6,782 nt of DNA from Desulfofustis sp. (GCA_029287755.1 JARFQM010000187.1:1-6782); one strand, 5' to 3'. Positions 1 through 6,035 are shown, counted from the first letter of the stretch. Notes: generated by a model from the sequence alone, not told the origin. Program-made: numbers and translations.

Positions 1-1032
1 GAGTTTACCCAGCGCGCATTTCTGAATGGTCGTCTCGACCTGGCTCAGGCGGAGGCTGTGATCGAAGTGATCCGGGCCCGTTCGGAGCGAGCGAGCCGGG
101 TTGCTGTAGACCAGCTAAACGGCCGATTATCCCGCGAGATACACCTATTTTCACAGCAAATCAAAGATGCCCTGGCGCTACTGGAAGCCCACATTGATTT
201 TCCCGATGACGAGGTTGGTGAACTGGACCTCCCGGCCCTGCTCGATCCACTTCACAAGGTTGCACGACAGATGCACGCCCTGGCCGAAAGTTTCGATCTT
301 GGTCGGGTCCTGCGTGAGGGGGTCAGTATCCTGATCCTGGGTCGCCCGAATGTCGGCAAGAGCTCGTTGATGAACGCCATACTTGGTGAATCCCGGGCCA
401 TCGTTACCGAGGTGGCCGGTACGACCCGTGACACCCTGGAAGAACAGCTGGTGCTGGCCGGGTTCCCGGTGCGTCTGATCGATGCGGCCGGCGTGCGTGA
501 TACGGATGACCCGGTTGAGCAAGAGGGTGTACGCCGGGCACGGGACAAGGCGTCTTCAGCAGATCTGATTCTGATGGTGATAGATGGCTCTGTTCCGCTA
601 CACGATGAAGACCTCCTGGCCCTTGAGTTGTGTCGTCCGGACAAGACGCTGGTTGTCATCAATAAATCTGACCAGGCCCAGCACTGCGATGTTTCAGAGC
701 TTGCCGGCTTTGAGCACCGGGTTGCCGTGTCGGCAAAGTATAATCAGGGCATGCCCGATCTTGCTCAAGCAATTGTCAGGCACCTCACGGAAGATTCATC
801 CCTCGCCGACAACGAGGGGGTCGTGATTACCGAACGTCGCCACCGTGACGCTCTGTTGAGTGGGAAAAAGGCGCTTGATGAACTCTTTGTCTCGGCGGCC
901 TCGGCCGCTCCCCGCGAGTGCCTGGCGATGGACCTGCGCGAGGTGCTTGGCGCGCTCGGCCGGATTACCGGAGAAACCACGCCTGACGAGATCCTGGAAC
1001 AGATTTTCAGCCGATTCTGTATTGGTAAATAA
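1..1032 (+). CDS. mnmE: tRNA modification GTPase MnmE (TrmE), 5'-truncated by the window edge
   Basis: MnmE is the GTPase partner of MnmG. Together they add a (carboxymethyl)aminomethyl group at C5 of the wobble uridine of certain tRNAs in the cytoplasm. The frame is open from base 1, where it reads EFTQRAFLNGRLDLAQAEAV, the conserved end of the N-terminal tetrahydrofolate-binding domain. About 110 N-terminal residues therefore lie outside the window, and the GTG at base 58 is internal. 343 residues are visible; full-length proteins have about 455. The inserted Ras-like G domain is intact: G1 GRPNVGKSS (bases 340-366), G2 GTTRD (418-432), G3 DAAG (481-492), G4 NKSD (661-672) and a G5-like SAK (730-738). 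The helical C terminus ends in FCIGK, with the catalytic cysteine codon at 1018-1020, so the 3' end is complete. It heads the mnmE-mnmG-rsmG cluster. Identification is secure. Confidence 0.97.
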   Translation, partial: EFTQRAFLNGRLDLAQAEAVIEVIRARSERASRVAVDQLNGRLSREIHLFSQQIKDALALLEAHIDFPDDEVGELDLPALLDPLHKVARQMHALAESFDLGRVLREGVSILILGRPNVGKSSLMNAILGESRAIVTEVAGTTRDTLEEQLVLAGFPVRLIDAAGVRDTDDPVEQEGVRRARDKASSADLILMVIDGSVPLHDEDLLALELCRPDKTLVVINKSDQAQHCDVSELAGFEHRVAVSAKYNQGMPDLAQAIVRHLTEDSSLADNEGVVITERRHRDALLSGKKALDELFVSAASAAPRECLAMDLREVLGALGRITGETTPDEILEQIFSRFCIGK

Positions 1033-1037
1033 CGGGT

Positions 1038-1053
1038 TGTTCCACGTGAAACG
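1038..1053 (+). promoter_or_regulatory. parS: parS-like ParB binding site 1
   Basis: TGTTCCACGTGAAACG matches the well-known bacterial parS consensus TGTTTCACGTGAAACA at 14 of 16 positions, with differences at positions 5 and 16. It keeps the central CACGTG. It lies in the mnmE-mnmG spacer, 6 bases after the mnmE stop. The cognate ParB gene starts at 4537. This is the expected nucleation site for ParB loading and sliding-clamp formation at the chromosome origin region. The sequence match is direct; binding is inferred. Confidence 0.9.
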
Positions 1054-1075
1054 TGGCCCGGGGTTCTTAACGCCT

Positions 1076-1091
1076 TGTTTCACGTGGAACA
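1076..1091 (-). promoter_or_regulatory. parS: parS-like ParB binding site 2
   Basis: TGTTTCACGTGGAACA matches the parS consensus at 15 of 16 positions; the only change is G for A at position 12. Its reverse complement is TGTTCCACGTGAAACA, which is site 1 apart from the last base, so this site is placed in inverted orientation. The two site centres are 38 bp apart. Two close matches to a 16-mer within 54 bases cannot reasonably be chance. Confidence 0.93.
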
Positions 1092-1118
1092 CCAGGCTCA
1101 ACGCAGGTTTTTGACGAT

Positions 1119-1123
1119 GAGGT
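1119..1123 (+). promoter_or_regulatory. Ribosome binding site of mnmG
   Basis: GAGGT lies 4 bases before a TTG codon at 1128. It supports that TTG as the start. The ATG at 1117 is out of frame, and there is no in-frame ATG or GTG between the parS sites and 1128. Confidence 0.65.
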
Positions 1124-1127
1124 TGTT

Positions 1128-2975
1128 TTGGCAGAAAACTACGATGTCATAGTCGTTGGTGCCGGCCATGCCGGTTGTGAGGCAGCACTCGCGGTCGCCC
1201 GTATGGGCCGTCGAGCCCTGCTCTTAACCCTCAACCTGGATGCTGTGGCACAGATGTCCTGCAACCCTGCTATTGGCGGCCTGGCCAAGGGGCACCTGGT
1301 GCGTGAGATCGACGCTCTAGGCGGCGAGATGGCAAGAAATATCGATGCGACCGGAATCCAGTTTCGTGTTCTGAATACGAAAAAGGGCCCGGCTGTCAGG
1401 GCCTCCAGGGCCCAGGCCGATCGCGACCTCTATCGTGCCCGCATGAAGCAGGTTATCGAAGGGCAAACCGGTGTTGACCTGAAACAGGGCCAGGTCGTTA
1501 AGCTGGTTGTAGAGGGTGAGCGGGTTTGTGGGGTTGAGACCAGAGACGGTTTACGCTTTATGGCCCCGGCGGTGATTCTGACCACTGGCACCTTCATGCG
1601 CGGCCTGATCCACGTCGGCTTGGTCCACTACCCTGGCGGACGCGCGGGAGAACCGCCTTCGGAGGGGTTGTCGGATCACTTGCGATCTCTTGGGTTCAGT
1701 GTCGGACGCCTGAAAACCGGTACACCACCGCGTCTGGCTGCGTCGACGATTGATTTTTCCCGACTTGAAGCCCAGCCGGGTGATCCAAACCCGAAGCCCT
1801 TTTCAGCAGACACCCCTGGCATAGACCGTCCCCAGGTGCCTTGTCATATCACCTACACCAACGCCCGGACCCACGAAGTGATTCGTCGTGGCCTTGACCG
1901 CTCACCGTTGTATTCCGGAGTAATTGAAGGTGTCGGACCGCGTTATTGCCCATCAATCGAAGACAAGGTAGTGCGCTTCCCGGACAAACAACAGCACCAG
2001 ATTTTTCTGGAGCCGGAAGGGCTTGCCAGCGGTGAAATCTATCCAAACGGTGTGTCCACCTCCTTGCCGGTCGATGTACAGCTGGCCTACCTCAGGACCA
2101 TGCCGGGCCTGGAACAGGTTGAGATTATGCGGCCTGGTTATGCCATCGAGTACGATTACGTCGATCCGATTCAACTGCAGCCCACCCTGGAAACCAAGGC
2201 TTTGCGCGGGCTTTACCATGCGGGCCAGATTAACGGAACCTCCGGTTACGAAGAGGCCGGTGCCCAGGGTCTTCTGGCAGGAATCAATGCAGTGTTACAG
2301 GCCAGCGGGCGCGAGCCTGTGGTTATCGGTCGTGACCAGGGTTATTTGGGTGTTCTGGTTGATGACCTGGTCAACCTGGGGGCCAAAGAACCCTACCGGA
2401 TGTTCACTTCGCGAGCCGAATACCGACTCCTGCTCAGGGAAGACAACGCCGATCAGCGACTCAGCCCGATTGGCAGGGAGGTTGGCCTTTTGACGGATGA
2501 GCGTTGGGAGCGCTTCTCTGCGAAACTCGAGGATCTGGCGCGAGGCTATGGGCTGTTGCGCGAGACGCGTGTTTCGCCCGGTCACCAGCAAGCCCTTGAG
2601 CGGCTCAATCTGCAGGAATTGAAAAATGGTGCTTCGCTTGAAGAGCTGTTGCGTCGACCGGAGATCAGCCTTGATGTACTCGGTTTTCTTAACGACGAAT
2701 TGGCCGACCTTCCTCTGGAGGTGCGTAGCGAACTGGAAACCGAGGTCAAATATGCCGGATACATTCGCCGCCAGAAAGAACAGGTCGAGCGCTTCCGGCG
2801 ACTGGAAAACCTGGTGATCCCAACCGGGTTTGATTACGAAATTGTTCATGGCCTCTCCGCCGAGGTGCGCGAAAAGCTCAATCAGGTCTCGCCAAGAACC
2901 CTTGGGCAGGCTGGGCGCATACCGGGCGTCACGCCCGCTGCAACAGCCATCCTGGCGGTTGTTTTGAAACGCTGA
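1128..2975 (+). CDS. mnmG: tRNA uridine-5-carboxymethylaminomethyl(34) synthesis enzyme MnmG (GidA)
   Basis: MnmG is the FAD- and NADH-dependent partner of MnmE in wobble-uridine modification. The 615 residues are close to the usual 620-630. The N terminus carries the Rossmann dinucleotide motif [10 protein letters not shown] (residues 11-20). CNPAIGG follows at 45-51, with Cys45 corresponding to the first conserved cysteine. The second conserved cysteine is Cys274 in [10 protein letters not shown] (codon 1947-1949). The C-terminal helical domain has YAGYIRRQ and ends with the signature [10 protein letters not shown], which contacts MnmE and tRNA in studied homologues. The start is TTG; this puts the FAD motif at the usual distance from the N terminus and uses the GAGGT at 1119-1123. 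It lies 95 bases after mnmE, across the parS pair, and 8 bases before rsmG. No frameshift or missing key residue is seen. Confidence 0.97.
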   Translation: MAENYDVIVVGAGHAGCEAALAVARMGRRALLLTLNLDAVAQMSCNPAIGGLAKGHLVREIDALGGEMARNIDATGIQFRVLNTKKGPAVRASRAQADRDLYRARMKQVIEGQTGVDLKQGQVVKLVVEGERVCGVETRDGLRFMAPAVILTTGTFMRGLIHVGLVHYPGGRAGEPPSEGLSDHLRSLGFSVGRLKTGTPPRLAASTIDFSRLEAQPGDPNPKPFSADTPGIDRPQVPCHITYTNARTHEVIRRGLDRSPLYSGVIEGVGPRYCPSIEDKVVRFPDKQQHQIFLEPEGLASGEIYPNGVSTSLPVDVQLAYLRTMPGLEQVEIMRPGYAIEYDYVDPIQLQPTLETKALRGLYHAGQINGTSGYEEAGAQGLLAGINAVLQASGREPVVIGRDQGYLGVLVDDLVNLGAKEPYRMFTSRAEYRLLLREDNADQRLSPIGREVGLLTDERWERFSAKLEDLARGYGLLRETRVSPGHQQALERLNLQELKNGASLEELLRRPEISLDVLGFLNDELADLPLEVRSELETEVKYAGYIRRQKEQVERFRRLENLVIPTGFDYEIVHGLSAEVREKLNQVSPRTLGQAGRIPGVTPAATAILAVVLKR

Positions 2976-2983
2976 GGGCTTTT

Positions 2984-3622
2984 ATGGTTTTGTTGGAGGC
3001 ATTGGACGATCTTGGTTTGGACGTCGCGCCTGAAGCAATTGTACACCTGGAGAAGCTGGTTGATGAACTGCTGCGCTGGAACCGCCGCCGCAACCTGACG
3101 GCGATTGTCGAGCGAGACGAAATCCTGGAAAAACACCTGGTCGACTCCCTGACCCTCCTGCCCTTTATCGGCCGCACCGGTCGCCTGCTTGACATCGGCT
3201 CTGGAGCCGGGTTCCCGGCGTTGCCGTTGAAGATTGCCCGCCCTGATCTCGAAATCGTCTCTGTCGACGCGGTCGGTAAAAAGATCGATTTCCAGCGCCA
3301 TATTGCCAGGGTGTTCGGTCTCGAAGGGTTTACCGCGCTGCATGACCGTATCGAATCGCTGGTCAATCACCCTGGTTATTACAGGGGGTTCGATATCGTT
3401 ACCGCACGGGCCCTGTGTTCTCTCGAAGAGTTATTGATAATGGCCAGGCCCTTTCTGGCTCCCGGAGGTCGACTGCTGGCGATGAAGGGGCCCGATGGCG
3501 ACAAGGAGCTTGTCGGACTCGGAGAGTTGTTGCAGGACACCGGTTGGTCGGTTACAGTGCACCGTTTGAAGTTGCCCGTATCGGGTGCGGTCCGTAGCCT
3601 GATCGAGATGGAATATTTGTAG
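2984..3622 (+). CDS. rsmG: 16S rRNA (guanine-N7) methyltransferase RsmG (GidB)
   Basis: RsmG transfers a methyl group from S-adenosylmethionine to N7 of G527 (E. coli numbering) in the 530 loop of 16S rRNA. The product has 212 residues, near the 207 of E. coli. Visible hallmarks are NRRRNLTAI (33-41), HLVDSL (51-56) and the SAM-binding glycine-rich loop LLDIGSGAGFP (68-78), followed by the acidic strand end SVDA that would contact the ribose. The ATG at 2984 is preceded by GAGGG (2974-2978), which overlaps the mnmG stop codon, so translation is probably coupled to mnmG. In-frame TTG codons just downstream have poorer ribosome-binding context. The gene ends with TAG before a 144-base spacer. 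Loss of this gene is known in other bacteria to give low-level streptomycin resistance; nothing here suggests loss. Confidence 0.96.
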   Translation: MVLLEALDDLGLDVAPEAIVHLEKLVDELLRWNRRRNLTAIVERDEILEKHLVDSLTLLPFIGRTGRLLDIGSGAGFPALPLKIARPDLEIVSVDAVGKKIDFQRHIARVFGLEGFTALHDRIESLVNHPGYYRGFDIVTARALCSLEELLIMARPFLAPGGRLLAMKGPDGDKELVGLGELLQDTGWSVTVHRLKLPVSGAVRSLIEMEYL

Positions 3623-3651
3623 TATTTTTACCACATGTTGTGTTTTAGGAA

Positions 3652-3670
3652 AAGATGATATCTACATCTT
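3652..3670. repeat. Small inverted repeat downstream of rsmG
   Basis: AAGATG (3652-3657) and CATCTT (3665-3670) are exact reverse complements with a 7-base loop, 30 bases after the rsmG stop. It could be a weak hairpin at the end of the mnmE-mnmG-rsmG transcript or an operator for parA. The stem is short and AT-rich and there is no T tract, so no function can be assigned. Confidence 0.3.
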
Positions 3671-3699
3671 GTGCTTTACCGCGCCTGGGCAAATTTTCT

Positions 3700-3728
3700 T
3701 TGCAGAACCAGGTGCTTATGTTAGTCTG
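3700..3728 (+). promoter_or_regulatory. Weak candidate promoter for parAB
   Basis: The rsmG-parA spacer is the only place in the window upstream of parA long enough for a dedicated promoter. TTGCAG (3700-3705) resembles a -35 box. TAGTCT (3722-3727), 16 bases on, is a poor -10 box (3 of 6). TATGTT (3717-3722) is a better -10 by sequence but only 11 bases from TTGCAG. The element lies 40-65 bases before the parA start. This is a tentative call; parAB may also be read from the mnmE operon, since no strong terminator follows rsmG. Confidence 0.25.
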
Positions 3729-3750
3729 AGCGACTCGAAAAACTCACCCC

Positions 3751-3756
3751 AAGGAG
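3751..3756 (+). promoter_or_regulatory. Ribosome binding site of parA
   Basis: AAGGAG is a strong Shine-Dalgarno match, 10 bases before the ATG at 3767, slightly longer than ideal. Another ATG at 3759 is only 2 bases away, is in a different frame and opens just six codons, so 3767 is the start. Confidence 0.7.
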
Positions 3757-3766
3757 ACATGCAGGC

Positions 3767-4528
3767 ATGGCCCAGGTAATCGCCATCGCCAATCAAAAGG
3801 GCGGCGTCGGCAAGACCACGACGGCAGTCAATCTTGCCGCATCACTGGCCGTTGCCGAGAAGCGTACCCTGCTGGTTGATCTCGACCCCCAGGCCAATGC
3901 CACCAGTGGTGTCGGGGTTGATCCGCACAGCATGGAAAAGACCGTCTATCATGCTCTGATCGGTGAGGCTTCTGCAGATCAGGTGCTCCAGACCACCGGC
4001 CTTGACCTGCTCCGCCTGCTCCCATCAAATCCTGATTTGATAGGTGCCGAAGTTGAGTTGATCTCGGCTCTGGCACGAGAGAACAAACTTAAACTGGCCC
4101 TGGCGGCGGTGACAGACCAGTACGACTATGTCCTGATCGACTGCCCTCCCTCGCTCGGACTGTTAACGATCAATGCTCTGACCGCCGCGAACAGCGTCCT
4201 GATCCCGCTGCAGTGTGAATATTACGCCATGGAGGGGCTGAGCCAGCTAATCAATACGATACGCCTGATTCAGCGTGAACTGAACCCGGCCCTGATGATC
4301 CACGGTATTCTCCTGACAATGTTCGATGCGCGCAACAACCTCTCGCATCTGGTCTGCGAGGAGATCCGCGAACATTTTGCCGCCCAGGTCTTCGAAACGA
4401 TGATCCCGCGCAACGTGCGCCTTTCTGAAGCACCCAGCCACGGTTTGCCCGCCCTGCTCTACGATATTTCTTCGCGGGGAGCGGCAGCTTATCTGGAACT
4501 GGCGCGCGAAATTATCCGCATGGAGTAG
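3767..4528 (+). CDS. parA: Chromosome partitioning ATPase ParA (Soj family)
   Basis: ParA is the deviant-Walker ATPase that binds nucleoid DNA as an ATP dimer and moves ParB-parS complexes apart. The 253-residue length is typical of the short chromosomal class that lacks the N-terminal helix-turn-helix of plasmid ParA. Seen in order: deviant Walker A KGGVGKTT (11-18) with its signature lysine Lys11; Walker A' region LLVDLDPQAN (35-44), whose Asp40 is the usual catalytic position; Walker B YVLIDCPPSLG (Asp125); the conserved FDARNNLS; and IPRNVRLSEAPSHG near the C terminus, which contributes to non-specific DNA binding in homologues. PALLYD and SRGAAAYLELAREI close the protein. It follows rsmG after 144 bases and precedes parB by 8, the normal parAB operon. 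No anomaly is seen. Confidence 0.96.
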   Translation: MAQVIAIANQKGGVGKTTTAVNLAASLAVAEKRTLLVDLDPQANATSGVGVDPHSMEKTVYHALIGEASADQVLQTTGLDLLRLLPSNPDLIGAEVELISALARENKLKLALAAVTDQYDYVLIDCPPSLGLLTINALTAANSVLIPLQCEYYAMEGLSQLINTIRLIQRELNPALMIHGILLTMFDARNNLSHLVCEEIREHFAAQVFETMIPRNVRLSEAPSHGLPALLYDISSRGAAAYLELAREIIRME

Positions 4529-4536
4529 CAACCAGT

Positions 4537-5394
4537 ATGGCCAAACGACCCGCTCTCGGCAAAGGCATCGGCGCCCTTCTCACATCAGCTTCCCAGGATG
4601 GTCGCCACAAGTATTTCGTCTGCCCGGTCGAAGAACTGAAACCGCATCACCAGCAGCCACGCAAAACCTTCAACGATGCCAAGATGGCCGAGTTGGTCGC
4701 TTCGATCCGCGAGAAGGGCGTCATCCAGCCCCTGGTGGTCCGTCATACCGATGATCATTACCAGATCATAGCCGGTGAGCGACGCTGGCGGGCGGCACAA
4801 AAGGCCGGTCTCAAGGACGTTCCGGTGGTTATCCAGGATGTCTCGGAGGATTGGGCCCTGGAAATGGCCTTGATCGAGAATATCCAGCGTGAAGATCTCA
4901 ACCCGATCGAAGAAGCCGAAGCCTATCGTCACCTGATGAGCAACTTTGACCTCTCCCAGGAGGAAGTTGCCAAGCGGGTTGGCCGCGAACGGCCAACGGT
5001 CGCTAATGCGCTGCGCCTGTTGCGCCTGCCCAGGGAGATCCAGCAGGATGTGATCGATGGCCAACTGAGTATGGGGCACGCCCGGGCGCTCCTGTCGCTG
5101 GATGGTGCTGCACGTATCAAGGAGGCCCGCGATCAGGTGGTCCGCAAGCAGTTTTCCGTTCGCCAGACCGAAGCCCTGGTTAAAAAACTCAAAGGGAGCA
5201 CAGGTCAGCCCGCCGCACGCAAGACCAGGATTGACCCGGAGCTGGCCGACCTCGCAGCACGCCTGCAGCGTTGTCTCGGCACCAAGGTCAATATCTTGCC
5301 ACAGACGCGCGGCGGCAAAGGCGGCAAGATCGAAATCAGCTATTATTCCGCGGAAGAGTTCGAGCGTTTGCTGGAGCTCTTCGAAAGAAGATGA
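4537..5394 (+). CDS. parB: Chromosome partitioning protein ParB (Spo0J family), parS-binding CTPase
   Basis: ParB binds parS, hydrolyses CTP and spreads as a sliding clamp; its N-terminal tail stimulates ParA. The 285 residues show all modules. RPALGKGIGALL (4-15) is the ParA-activating N-terminal peptide. The N-terminal CTP-binding domain has QPRKTF (40-45), GVIQPLVV (61-68), the phosphate-binding GERRWRAA (80-87) and ENIQRED (114-120). The helix-turn-helix is LSQEEVAKRVGRERPTVAN (139-157), followed by LRLP. After MGHARALLSL and a lysine-rich linker comes a C-terminal dimerisation segment ending EEFERLLELFERR. The usual NPxQPR motif reads HHQQPR here, a small departure. The start ATG is 8 bases after the parA stop; the GGAG in the parA end (4522-4525) is the only plausible ribosome site, which suggests translational coupling. 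The parS pair at 1038-1091 supplies its targets. Confidence 0.96.
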   Translation: MAKRPALGKGIGALLTSASQDGRHKYFVCPVEELKPHHQQPRKTFNDAKMAELVASIREKGVIQPLVVRHTDDHYQIIAGERRWRAAQKAGLKDVPVVIQDVSEDWALEMALIENIQREDLNPIEEAEAYRHLMSNFDLSQEEVAKRVGRERPTVANALRLLRLPREIQQDVIDGQLSMGHARALLSLDGAARIKEARDQVVRKQFSVRQTEALVKKLKGSTGQPAARKTRIDPELADLAARLQRCLGTKVNILPQTRGGKGGKIEISYYSAEEFERLLELFERR

Positions 5395-5425
5395 TGTAAT
5401 TTCAGATGGTTAAGCCAAATAACCC

Positions 5426-5479
5426 AGGAAACAGAACCGATGTTCAAGAAGAAGGAAACAGAACCGATGCGCAAAGAGA
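5426..5479 (+). repeat. 27-bp tandem duplication carrying two ribosome-site/ATG units
   Basis: Unit 1 (5426-5452) and unit 2 (5453-5479) agree at 23 of 27 positions. Their first 17 bases, AGGAAACAGAACCGATG, are identical. Each unit supplies AGGAA followed 9 bases later by ATG (5440 and 5467). The period is a multiple of three, so the two start codons share the bactofilin frame. I infer a local duplication of the translation start. Confidence 0.85.
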
Positions 5480-5859
5480 CCCCGATAGAAAAGAGTGAGA
5501 TCAAGGCCTTTCTCGGCCCCGGCAGCCAGTTTGAAGGTAAGCTGGTGTTCAACGAAATCGTGCGTCTGGACGGTGCTTTCCGTGGTGAAGTGACCTCCCA
5601 TGACACCCTGATCGTTGGTGAAAGTGCCGACATCCAGGCTGATGTCCAGGTTGGTACGCTGATCCTGAGCGGGAAATTCAAGGGTAACATCAAGGCAAAG
5701 AGTCGCGTCGAGTTGCGTGCCCCCGCCAGTGTCGATGGCACAATTGAAACGCCGGCCCTCTCCGTGGAGGATGGCGTCGTGCTGAATGGGACGATCACCA
5801 TGACGACCGGTGAAATCGCCACCGTTGTAAAGCCCGCCGAAGAAGCGGCCAAGAAATGA
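5440..5859 (+). CDS. Bactofilin family cytoskeletal protein (DUF583)
   Basis: Bactofilins are small beta-helical proteins that polymerise without nucleotide into membrane-associated filaments and scaffold other proteins. The 139 residues consist of a short basic N-terminal tail (MFKKKETEP, then MRKETP), a bactofilin core from about residue 23 to 125, and a charged tail ending EEAAKK. The core shows the recurring turns of the right-handed beta-helix: LGPGSQFEGKLVF, VRLDGAFRGEV, LIVGESADIQADV, LILSGKFKGNI, VELRAPASVDGTI and VEDGVVLNGTI. The ATG at 5440 is preferred as the first start; an equally placed in-frame ATG at 5467 would give 130 residues without the first nine. In other bactofilins the extreme N terminus mediates membrane attachment. 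The gene lies 45 bases after parB, probably co-transcribed. In Myxococcus, bactofilins encoded near parAB position the ParABS machinery, so a similar role is plausible here. Confidence 0.93.
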   Translation: MFKKKETEPMRKETPIEKSEIKAFLGPGSQFEGKLVFNEIVRLDGAFRGEVTSHDTLIVGESADIQADVQVGTLILSGKFKGNIKAKSRVELRAPASVDGTIETPALSVEDGVVLNGTITMTTGEIATVVKPAEEAAKK

Positions 5860-5900
5860 TTTAATCCGCTCATGGATGAGTATTTTTTGCGAAAAGATCC

Positions 5901-5929
5901 TTGACATGATCAGGGTGCTATGGTAGTTG
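5901..5929 (+). promoter_or_regulatory. Candidate promoter upstream of the ATP synthase genes
   Basis: TTGACA (5901-5906) is a perfect sigma-70 -35 box with an AT-rich stretch before it (TATTTTTT at 5881-5888). At the ideal 17-base spacing the -10 is only TAGTTG (5924-5929). A better -10, TATGGT (5919-5924) with an upstream TG forming TGCTATGGT (5916-5924), sits just 12 bases from TTGACA and would act as an extended -10 site. A start near 5930-5936 is inferred. Bases 5860-6035 contain no gene that I can recognise. Confidence 0.45.
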
Positions 5930-5940
5930 TCTCCTGCTTT

Positions 5941-5965
5941 GGCCCCGGGGGTCAGGGCCTTTTTT
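5941..5965 (+). terminator. Rho-independent terminator or attenuator before atpX
   Basis: GGCCC (5941-5945) pairs with GGGCC (5955-5959) around a 9-base loop, followed at once by six T (5960-5965). It is well placed to end the parA-parB-bactofilin transcript. It also lies 12-40 bases downstream of the candidate promoter at 5901-5929, so it may act on the atp transcript. The stem is short but pure GC. Confidence 0.6.
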
Positions 5966-5982
5966 AACCGTCTCTGAAGATT

Positions 5983-5995
5983 GTATACAGTATAC
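5983..5995. promoter_or_regulatory. Doubled GTATAC motif, possible operator or -10 region
   Basis: The palindrome GTATAC occurs twice with one base between (5983-5988 and 5990-5995), and the whole 13 bases also read as GTATA-CAG-TATAC, an inverted repeat. It lies 41-53 bases before the atpX start. TATACA (5984-5989) and TATACC (5991-5996) each match 4 of 6 bases of a -10 box but lack a good -35. An operator for a repressor is possible; no regulator is identifiable. Confidence 0.35.
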
Positions 5996-6024
5996 CGACG
6001 TGCCAACCTGGCGCTAACACAAAT

Positions 6025-6029
6025 GAGGT
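6025..6029 (+). promoter_or_regulatory. Ribosome binding site of atpX
   Basis: GAGGT lies 6 bases before the GTG at 6036 and supports that non-ATG codon as the start; no in-frame ATG is available nearby upstream of the membrane segment. Confidence 0.7.
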
Positions 6030-6035
6030 AAAACG

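Larger units (their letters stand above)
1038..1091. repeat. 15-bp perfect inverted repeat formed by the parS pair
   Basis: Bases 1038-1052 (TGTTCCACGTGAAAC) and 1077-1091 are exact reverse complements separated by 24 bases. The repeat exists because the two parS sites are oppositely oriented variants of one sequence. In a transcript the arms could pair as a 15-bp stem, but no T tract follows directly, so I do not read it as a terminator. Confidence 0.9.

Noticed and set aside
58..60. GTG at 58 as the start of mnmE
   Set aside because: The frame is open to base 1 and reads conserved MnmE sequence before this codon, so the gene is simply cut by the window edge.
127..160. DnaA-box-like strings suggesting an origin inside the window
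   Set aside because: TTATCCCGC and TTTTCACAG each miss key bases, lie in mnmE coding sequence and are not clustered; no oriC is supported.
1038..1112. Stem-loop plus GTTTTTG as a terminator for mnmE
   Set aside because: The 15-bp stem is explained by the two parS sites, and the T run at 1108-1112 begins 16 bases after the stem, too far for intrinsic termination.
178..3634. Long antisense and alternate-frame reading frames across mnmE, mnmG and rsmG
   Set aside because: They overlap strongly conserved genes, lack recognisable motifs and are usual by-products of GC-rich coding sequence.
3687..3703. Sigma-54 type promoter (GG and GC elements) before parA
   Set aside because: GG at 3688-3689 and GC at 3702-3703 are 12 bases apart; the class needs 10, and the spacing is strict.
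3759..3779. Six-codon reading frame overlapping the parA start
   Set aside because: Its ATG is only 2 bases from the AAGGAG and out of frame; better explained as chance within the parA leader.
5406..5498. 30-codon reading frame overlapping the bactofilin start
   Set aside because: It has no ribosome site, and its internal peptide repeat simply reflects the 27-bp DNA duplication read in another frame.
5869..5888. CTCA-TGGA-TGAG hairpin followed by TATTTTTT after the bactofilin gene
   Set aside because: The stem is only four pairs and AT-containing; the GC hairpin at 5941-5965 is the much better terminator. The T run may instead be upstream AT-rich DNA of the promoter.
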